Below, in pieces: positions 38,090-44,178 of a stretch of 44,178 nt of DNA. Within the stretch, counting starts at the first letter, position 1; every line of letters begins with the position of its first letter. The position numbers and the translations under genes were made by a program. This DNA is from Actinomycetota bacterium (lineage in GTDB: Bacteria > Actinomycetota > UBA4738 > HRBIN12), in NCBI GenBank assembly GCA_021325015.1, contig JAJPHY010000150.1:1-44178 (forward strand). Direction: 5' to 3'. The notes under the pieces are model-generated. The model was given only the letters and a program-made list of their open reading frames with translations. It had not been told where the DNA came from and made no database searches.

Positions 38090-39192
38090 GGTTCATCGAC
38101 GAGTACCGCGACGAGCGTATCGCGCGCGGTCTGCTCGACGAGATCGCGCGAACGGTGACCCGGCCGTGGACGCTGATGGAGGTCTGCGGTGGTCAGACCC
38201 ACACCCTCATCCGCGCCGGCATCGACCAGCTGCTTCCGGCCGAGATCGAGCTCGTGCACGGCCCGGGCTGTCCCGTGTGCGTGACGCCCCTTGCGCTGAT
38301 CGACGAGGCGATCGCGATCGCCAAGCGCCCCGACGCGATCCTGTGCTCGTTCGGCGACATGCTCCGCGTTCCGGGCTCGAGCGAGGACCTGTTCATGGCC
38401 CGCGCCGCCGGGGCGGACGTGCGCGTCGTGTACTCGCCGCTCGACGCGCTCGAGGTCGCTCGGCGCAACCCGGACAGGACCGTGGTCTTCTTCGCGGTGG
38501 GGTTCGAGACCACCGCGCCGGCGAACGCGATGGCGGTCAAGCAGGCCAAGGAGCTCGGCATCGCGAACTTCGCCCTGCTCGTCGCCCACGTGCTCGTGCC
38601 GCCGGCGATCGCGGCCATCTTGGTCTCCCCCGGCAACCGCGTCCAGGGCTTCCTCGCGCCGGGTCATGTGTGCGCGGTGCAGGGCTGGACCGAGTACGAG
38701 CCGATCGCGCGCGAGTTCCACGTGCCCCTCGTGGTCACCGGGTTCGAGCCCGTCGACCTTCTGGAGGGCATCCTGATGGTGGTGCGCCAGCTCGAGGAGG
38801 GACGCGCGGAGGTCGAGAACCAGTACGTCCGCGCCGTCGGCCGGACCGGCAACGTCGCCGCCCAGGCCGTGGTCGCGGAGGTGTTCGAGACGTGCGATCG
38901 CGCCTGGCGCGGCATCGGGGTGATTCCGAGGAGCGGGCTCCGCCTTCGCGAGGCCTACCGAGACCACGACGCGGAGGTGCGGTTCCCGCGCGCCGGCGGG
39001 GTCCCCGCGTCTGAGTCCGAGATCTGCATCGCCGGGAGGGTGCTCGTCGGGCGGGCCAAGCCCGACGAGTGCCCTGCCTACGGCACCCGCTGCACGCCGG
39101 AGAACCCCCTCGGGGCCCCGATGGTCTCGAGCGAGGGGGCGTGCGCCGCGTACTTCCTCGCCGGCCGGGCGCGTCGGGAGGTGGGCTCGTGA
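38086..39192 (+). CDS. hypD: Hydrogenase formation protein HypD
   Basis: [60 protein letters not shown]. Confidence 0.96.
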   Translation: MRFIDEYRDERIARGLLDEIARTVTRPWTLMEVCGGQTHTLIRAGIDQLLPAEIELVHGPGCPVCVTPLALIDEAIAIAKRPDAILCSFGDMLRVPGSSEDLFMARAAGADVRVVYSPLDALEVARRNPDRTVVFFAVGFETTAPANAMAVKQAKELGIANFALLVAHVLVPPAIAAILVSPGNRVQGFLAPGHVCAVQGWTEYEPIAREFHVPLVVTGFEPVDLLEGILMVVRQLEEGRAEVENQYVRAVGRTGNVAAQAVVAEVFETCDRAWRGIGVIPRSGLRLREAYRDHDAEVRFPRAGGVPASESEICIAGRVLVGRAKPDECPAYGTRCTPENPLGAPMVSSEGACAAYFLAGRARREVGS

Positions 39193-40268
39193 GTCGCGAG
39201 GGCGAGACGGCCGGCGCGCGGGATCGCGAGTTTGCGCTCCGCTGCCCCGTGCCGCTGCCGCCGGGGGACACCGTCCTGCTCGGTCATGGGAGCGGGGGCA
39301 AGCTCACGGCGCAGCTCATCCGGGACCTGTTCGTCCCGGTGCTCGCGGGCGACGGGTCGGAGCTCGCGCGTTTGGGCGACGCGGCCGTGGTCGAGGTGAA
39401 CGGCACGCGGCTCGCGTTCACGACCGACGCCTTCGTCGTCACGCCCGCGTTCTTCCCCGGCTCGAACATCGGCGAGCTCTCCGTGAACGGCACCGTGAAC
39501 GACCTCGCGATGATGGGCGCGAGGCCGCTGTTCCTCTCGGCGGCCTTGATCCTCGAGGAGGGGCTGCCGCTGCAGGACCTCGGCGAGGTCGTGACCGCGA
39601 TGGCGGAGGCGTGCCGGCGGGCCGGTGTCACGCTGGTGACCGGCGACACGAAGGTCGTCGAGCGCGGAAGCGCCGACGGGCTGTTCATCACGACCTCGGG
39701 GGTCGGCGTGATCCCCGACGGTGTCGAGGTGGGTCCGGAGCGCGCTCGCCCGGGGGACGTGGTGCTGGTCTCCGGCCCGGTCGGCTCCCACGGCGTCGCG
39801 GTGATGTCGCGCCGCGCCGGGATCGAGTTCGAGGCGGAGCTCGTCTCCGACACCGCTCCGCTCACCGAGCTCGTGCACGCGATGATCGCCGCGGGCGACG
39901 TCCGGTGCCTACGGGACGCGACGCGCGGCGGCCTCGCGAGCGTGCTGAACGAGCTCGCGCAGGCGTCGAACGTCTCGATCACCGCGATCGAGGCCCAGAT
40001 CCCCGTGCTCGCGCCCGTGCGCGCCGCGTGCGAGATGCTCGGGCTCGATCCGCTGTACGTGGCCAACGAGGGCGTGTGCGTGGCGATCGTCGCTCCGGAG
40101 GACGCCGAGGCGGTGCTCGCCGCGGCGCGCTCGAACCCGCGCGGTGAGCACGCCGCCATCGTGGGGAGCGTCGGCGAGGGGCCGCCCAAGGTCTCGCTCC
40201 GAACCGGGCTCGGCGCGACCCGCCCCCTGATCCTGCTGGCCGGCGACCAGCTCCCCCGGATCTGCTGA
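39189..40268 (+). CDS. hypE: Hydrogenase expression/formation protein HypE
   Basis: [56 protein letters not shown]-terminal PRIC carrying the thiocarboxamide cysteine. Confidence 0.96.
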   Translation: MSREGETAGARDREFALRCPVPLPPGDTVLLGHGSGGKLTAQLIRDLFVPVLAGDGSELARLGDAAVVEVNGTRLAFTTDAFVVTPAFFPGSNIGELSVNGTVNDLAMMGARPLFLSAALILEEGLPLQDLGEVVTAMAEACRRAGVTLVTGDTKVVERGSADGLFITTSGVGVIPDGVEVGPERARPGDVVLVSGPVGSHGVAVMSRRAGIEFEAELVSDTAPLTELVHAMIAAGDVRCLRDATRGGLASVLNELAQASNVSITAIEAQIPVLAPVRAACEMLGLDPLYVANEGVCVAIVAPEDAEAVLAAARSNPRGEHAAIVGSVGEGPPKVSLRTGLGATRPLILLAGDQLPRIC

Positions 40269-40365
40269 TCCGGCCGGCTCGCGGTCGGCCGCGCCGGTTG
40301 TGCGCCTCGCCCTTCGCCGGTAGCGTGCGGGTGCCCACCCGCCGTTCGACCGAAGGAGCCCAGGA

Positions 40366-41385
40366 GTGCCCGATCGAGAGTTCTGGATCGACCGGACCGA
40401 GGAGATCCCGGAGGACGAGTTCACCGAGTTCTCCGACTACGACCTGCCGCCTCATGTCGGCTCGACCTCGTTCCAAAAGGTGCTGTGGTGCCCCGACGAC
40501 GAAAGCCTGCTCGCGAGCGGCGCCGAGGTCGCGATCGTCGGCGCGCCGATCGACGACGGCGCCTCGAACCGGTCCGGCGCGCGCTTCGGACCGCGGGCGA
40601 TCCGGGCGGCCACCTACCACTCGGGCGACCTGTGGTCGATCCAGCTCGAAACCGAGGTGCTCTCGAAGCTGAAGGTCGTGGACGCGGGCGACGCCCCGGT
40701 GGTGCCCTCGCGCCTCGCGCGAGGGCTCCGCGTGATCCACGAGAAGGTGCTGCGGGTGGTGCGAACCGGCGCGATCCCGATCGTCCTCGGCGGCGACCAC
40801 TCGGTCACCTACTCGTCCGCCGCCGCGGTCGCCAGGCACCTCGACCCGCGGAAGGTCGGGATCGTGCACTTCGATGCCCACGCCGACACCGGCAACGACG
40901 TCTGGGGCTCGCTGATCTCGCACGGCGCCCCGATGCGACGGCTGATCGAGGAGGGGTGGATCGAGGGCCGGAACTTCGTCCAGGTCGGGCTCCGGGGGTA
41001 CTGGCCCGAGCGCGAGACCTTCGAATGGATGCGGGCGCAGGGCCTTCGCTGGCACCGGATGGTCGAGATCGAGGAGCGCGGGGCCGAGGCCGTGATCGAG
41101 GACGCGATCGCCGAGGCGCTCGACGGGCCCGACTGCATCTACCTCTCGATCGACATCGACGTCGTCGACCCCGGAGGCGCGCCGGGGACGGGAACGCCCG
41201 AGCCGGGCGGGCTGCTCCCGCGCGAGCTCCTGCGCGCCGTCCGGCAGATCGTGGGGCGCGTCGAGCTCGTGGGGATGGACGTGGTGGAGGTCTGCCCTCC
41301 CTATGACCCGGCCGAGGTGACGGCCGCGCTCGCGCACCGGTGCGTGCTCGAGGCGATCTCTGCCCTGGCCGCCAAGCGACCTTGA
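40366..41385 (+). CDS. Agmatinase/ureohydrolase family protein
   Basis: IVLGGDHSVTYS, VHFDAHADT, YLSIDIDVVDPGGAPGTGTPEPGG metal-site motifs; GTG start after AGGAG-like sequence. Confidence 0.92.
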   Translation: MPDREFWIDRTEEIPEDEFTEFSDYDLPPHVGSTSFQKVLWCPDDESLLASGAEVAIVGAPIDDGASNRSGARFGPRAIRAATYHSGDLWSIQLETEVLSKLKVVDAGDAPVVPSRLARGLRVIHEKVLRVVRTGAIPIVLGGDHSVTYSSAAAVARHLDPRKVGIVHFDAHADTGNDVWGSLISHGAPMRRLIEEGWIEGRNFVQVGLRGYWPERETFEWMRAQGLRWHRMVEIEERGAEAVIEDAIAEALDGPDCIYLSIDIDVVDPGGAPGTGTPEPGGLLPRELLRAVRQIVGRVELVGMDVVEVCPPYDPAEVTAALAHRCVLEAISALAAKRP

Positions 41386-41434
41386 CGGCCCTCGAGGCCG
41401 CCCGGCTTGGGGGGCGAGGCCGCGCTGTGGGCGA

Positions 41435-41761
41435 TCAGCCGGCGAAGGCCGCGGCTGCCTCGCGCGCGTCGCCATCGGCGCCCAGCCGTACCTTGATGCC
41501 CATGCGCCGGAGCATGTTGAGCATCCCCTCGCCCATGTGGTGGGCGACGATCGCCTCGACGCGGTGCTCGATGAGGAACCGGGCGATGCGGGCGTGATGT
41601 GACCCCTCGGGGCCGGCGTCGTGGGCGCGACTCCACCCGACGTCCAGCTCGTTCCAGCTCACCACCGCGCCGTCGCTCACCTCGGCGAGCGCCACCCGAT
41701 CCGCACGTCCCCACCGCGGATCGATCCGTCCGTCGGCAGCCACCGGAATGCAGACCACCAT
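41435..41761 (-). CDS. NifX/NifB C-terminal-like (dinitrogenase iron-molybdenum cofactor family) small protein
   Basis: VVCIPVAADGRIDPRWGRADRVALAEVSDG...HHARIARFLIEHRVEAIVAHHMGEGMLNMLRRMGIKV. Confidence 0.75.
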   Translation of the reverse strand: MVVCIPVAADGRIDPRWGRADRVALAEVSDGAVVSWNELDVGWSRAHDAGPEGSHHARIARFLIEHRVEAIVAHHMGEGMLNMLRRMGIKVRLGADGDAREAAAAFAG

Positions 41762-41839
41762 GCTCGCTCCCCCTCGTCGTCCGCCGGTGCCAAGGGTACG
41801 GCGCGTCGCCCGGGACCGCCGGCCGCGTAGGCTAGGTGC

Positions 41840-42187
41840 GTGCGGGGGCAGGAGCGGTTCGAGGAGCTGGTGGCCGAGGCGGTCGACTCGCTGCCGGAGT
41901 GGGTCCGCGAGCGGATCGAGAACGTGGAGATCCTGGTCGAGGAGCGTCCGCCGCGGAGCGACCCGAACCTCCTCGGGCGCTACCACGGGGTCCCGCTCAC
42001 CAGGCGGGGCGCCGGCTACTTCGGCGTGTTGCCCGACACCATCACCCTGTACCGGAGCACGATCGAGCGCGAGGCCGGTCGCGACGAGGAGCGCCTGCGG
42101 GCGGTCGTCGCGCACACCGTGGCGCACGAGGTTGCCCACTACTTCGGCATCTCGGATGAGCGGCTCCGCGATCTCGACGTGTACTGA
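41840..42187 (+). CDS. Metallopeptidase family protein (zincin, HEVAHYFG)
   Basis: AVVAHTVAHEVAHYFGISDERLRDL at C-terminus; small 115-aa protein; GTG start. Confidence 0.85.
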   Translation: MRGQERFEELVAEAVDSLPEWVRERIENVEILVEERPPRSDPNLLGRYHGVPLTRRGAGYFGVLPDTITLYRSTIEREAGRDEERLRAVVAHTVAHEVAHYFGISDERLRDLDVY

Positions 42188-42201
42188 AGGCGGAATGCCC
42201 G

Positions 42202-42684
42202 ATGGACGCCGCCAGCCGAACTCCACCCGACCGGACCGCGCTCGACGAGCGAATGATGCGGCTTGCGCTGGAGGAGGCGCGAAGGGCGGGCTCGGCGGGC
42301 GACGTTCCGGTCGGAGCGGTCCTCGCGCGCGGGGGCGAGGTCCTCGCGCGGGCTGGCAACGCGCGCGAGCGCGCTCGGGACCCGACCGCTCACGCGGAGG
42401 TGGTCGTCCTGCGCGAGGGCGCGCGGCGGCTCGGGACCTGGCACCTGGAGGGATGCGCGATCTACGTCACGCTCGAGCCCTGCGCGATGTGCGCGGGAGC
42501 GCTCGTGCTCTCCCGGGTCGGCCGGCTCGTGTTCGGAGCGGCCGACCCGAAGGCCGGGTTCGTGGGCTCGCTCGGCGACCTCGTCCGCGACCCCCGGCTG
42601 AACCACGCCGTCGAGGTCGTTTCCGGGGTCCTCGCCGGCGAGTGCGGCGAGGTCCTCCGCGAGTTCTTCCGCGATCGCCGCTGA
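42202..42684 (+). CDS. tadA: tRNA-specific adenosine deaminase
   Basis: DPTAHAEVVVLREGARRLGTWHLEGCAIYVTLEPCAMCAGALVLSRVGRLVFGAADPKAG. Confidence 0.93.
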   Translation: MDAASRTPPDRTALDERMMRLALEEARRAGSAGDVPVGAVLARGGEVLARAGNARERARDPTAHAEVVVLREGARRLGTWHLEGCAIYVTLEPCAMCAGALVLSRVGRLVFGAADPKAGFVGSLGDLVRDPRLNHAVEVVSGVLAGECGEVLREFFRDRR

Positions 42685-42815
42685 CGGGTCGGTGTGCGCA
42701 CGGGGGGCTCGGCACCTGCCCCGGGCCCGGCCGGGCGCGCCCGTTTCCCGCGGTCGATCTTGCCCTGGGGATGGGCCGTGAGGGCTGCCCGGGCCGGCTT
42801 GCTAGACTCGCCGGC

Positions 42816-42905
42816 GGAGGCGTGCCGGAGTGGACGAACGGGACCGCCTCGAAAGCGGTTAGGGGTCTAAACCGCCCCTCGCGTGTTCGAATCACGCCGC
42901 CTCCG
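42816..42905 (+). tRNA. tRNA-Ser (anticodon CGA)
   Basis: Acceptor GGAGGCG/CGCCTCC, anticodon arm ACCGC-CTCGAAA-GCGGT (CGA at 42850-42852), long variable arm, T arm GCGTG-TTCGAAT-CACGC, discriminator G; CCA not encoded. Confidence 0.95.
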
Positions 42906-42929
42906 CCGCAGCCGCACCGGATTGCCTGA

Positions 42930-43145
42930 GCACCGTTCGAGTCGCCGAGTACCGTATGCCACGGTGAACGTCGCCCGGGCGGTATCCGGCGGCAGCGCCA
43001 CGACGACGTCGAACGGTTCGCTCGCATCCCTGCCGATCTCCTTCCCCAGCGTCGAGAGCTGGGCCGCGGCCTCGGCGGCCGGCCGGGCGACGACGCCGGG
43101 GTCGGCCGGCGCGTCGAAGATTGGGAGGAAGAGCCCCGAGCGCAT
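42930..43145 (-). pseudogene. Internally deleted LLM flavin-dependent oxidoreductase remnant
   Basis: MRSGLFLPIFDAPADPGVVARPAAEA (LLM N-terminus) runs directly into LSTLGKEIGRDASEPFDVVV (LLM C-terminal-like); most of a ~300-aa domain is missing and the frame runs into tRNA-Ser. End approximate. Confidence 0.6.
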
Positions 43146-43249
43146 GTGCTACCCGGGACCGAGGCCCGCCTCCGCCGCGTACCGGTGCCAGGCGACGTCA
43201 CCCGCGCCGTGGATCGGTGCGACGTGGCCTTCCGCATCGCTGAGATGAG

Positions 43250-43609
43250 TCAGGAGGCAACGGACGGATCGGCCTTCCAGAGGCCGAACGCGTTGCCGTG
43301 CGGGTCCTCGCAGGTCGCGAACCACCCCATGCCCGGCACCGGCGCCGGATCGTCGGCCCGGCCGCCCAGCTCCCTCACCCTGGCGACGCTCGCCTGGATG
43401 TCTTCGACGAAGAAGTACGTGCGCGTGCCCCGATCCTCGGGGTGCGAGGCCGTGATCGCCGCGCCCTGTCGATCGCCGATTCGCGTCATGTGGTACTCGA
43501 ACGGCCCGGGGATCTGGTCGAATCGCCATCCGAACAGCCCGCCCCAGAACTCCCTCGCCTCGGCCGTGTTGGCTGTGGGAATCTCGATGTGCGCGAACTC
43601 ACCGGCCAT
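43250..43609 (-). CDS. VOC family (glyoxalase-like) protein
   Basis: MAGEFAHIEIPTANTAEAREFWGGLFGWRFDQI...YFFVEDIQASVARVRELGG...CEDPHGNAFGLWK. Confidence 0.92.
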   Translation of the reverse strand: MAGEFAHIEIPTANTAEAREFWGGLFGWRFDQIPGPFEYHMTRIGDRQGAAITASHPEDRGTRTYFFVEDIQASVARVRELGGRADDPAPVPGMGWFATCEDPHGNAFGLWKADPSVAS

Positions 43610-43804
43610 GAAGCCCTCCTTCTCCCCCGGCGACCTGGGGGAAGCAGACGACTCGCCCGACAGACTGTTGCCTCTGGGGTAGAGACACCGGTCGCCTCGG
43701 CCGTATTCCGTCGATGACGACGCTGGACCGCGAGATGTGACGTCGACGTTGGCGCGTGCGGTGACTCGATACGACCATCTTCCGCCGGGCCGGACTGACG
43801 TTCG

Positions 43805-43906
43805 CATTCCCTGTTCGAAGCCTCCGCTGCGGTCCTTCTCGGGGCCGCCGGGACCCTGGTAGGCGCCGTCAAGGGCCACCGACGTCGTCACGACGAGCCT
43901 GCTCAC
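43805..43906 (-). pseudogene. 5' fragment of dihydrofolate reductase/RibD C-terminal-like gene
   Basis: MSRLVVTTSVALDGAYQGPGGPEKDRSGGFEQG matches the typical DHFR-family N-terminus, then the ORF diverges into low-complexity sequence (MRTSVRPGGRWSYRVT...). Confidence 0.6.
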
Positions 43907-43977
43907 GATCTCCCTCCTCGTGGTCGAGAGTTACGCTTCCCTTGGGATGCGAGGGGTCGCATCGCGGGCGCTCGAGC

Positions 43978-44178
43978 TCAGAAGCGGTCGGGGCGGAACG
44001 GCTCGAGCGAGAGCGAGCTCGGCTTGCCGGCCGCGAGCTCGGCGACGAGCTTCCCGGTCGCCGGCGACTGCGTGAACCCGAGCGTCCCGTGGCCGGCGGC
44101 GACGATCACGCCCCGGACGTTCGGAACCCATCCGATCGCCGGCAGGTCGTCGGGCATCAGCGGTCGGAACCCGAACCA
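43978..44178 (-). CDS. FAD-dependent oxidoreductase / D-amino-acid dehydrogenase-like, C-terminal end (partial)
   Basis: Own reverse translation: WFGFRPLMPDDLPAIGWVPNVRGVIVAAGHGTLGFTQSPATGKLVAELAAGKPSSLSLEPFRPDRF*. Confidence 0.85.
   Translation of the reverse strand, partial: WFGFRPLMPDDLPAIGWVPNVRGVIVAAGHGTLGFTQSPATGKLVAELAAGKPSSLSLEPFRPDRF

Noticed and set aside
42693-42775. GC-rich palindromic stretch after tadA as a terminator
   Set aside because: Self-complementary GC runs are expected at this composition and there is no T-tract.
1-44178. CRISPR array, transposase, integrase or phage genes
   Set aside because: Looked for regularly spaced repeats and recombinase/transposase-like motifs; none seen by eye.

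Overview
High-GC, apparently bacterial (actinobacterial-like by gene content; taxonomy not proven) 44-kb window with five blocks. (A) 1-11.2 kb: a branched-chain-amino-acid-type ABC importer (LivM partial, LivH, LivF, LivG, substrate-binding protein), a divergent regulator that fuses a LuxR-type HTH to a paralogue of that substrate-binding protein, and a catabolic gene set (LLM oxidoreductase, C45/Ntn-type acyltransferase-hydrolase, two SDRs, polysaccharide-deacetylase/imidase-like hydrolase). A near-identical dyad, TCCGTCAAATGACGGA, lies upstream of both the importer and the catabolic operon, so the locus looks like a self-contained sense-import-degrade system for an unknown small molecule. 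(B) 11.2-14.6 kb: two tandem PAS/HisKA_3 histidine kinases with no response regulator in the window. (C) 14.7-21.7 kb: a YezD/DUF2292 small protein, a sulfate ABC importer (Sbp-CysT-CysW-CysA) and an SsuABC-like importer. A leader inverted repeat could sequester the Sbp Shine-Dalgarno. (D) 21.8-40.3 kb: pncB, then a long co-directional cluster with a group 3b-like [NiFe] hydrogenase (4 subunits plus protease), HdrC-HdrB-HdrA-MvhD and an MvhG/MvhA-like second [NiFe] hydrogenase plus protease, then hypA, F, C, D, E without hypB. (E) 40.4-44.2 kb: ureohydrolase, NifX/NifB-like small protein, metallopeptidase, tadA, tRNA-Ser(CGA), and a short stretch of gene remnants (internally deleted LLM oxidoreductase, truncated DHFR-like) around a VOC gene, ending in a partial DadA-like oxidoreductase. 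All calls come from reading translations and motifs; no searches were run.
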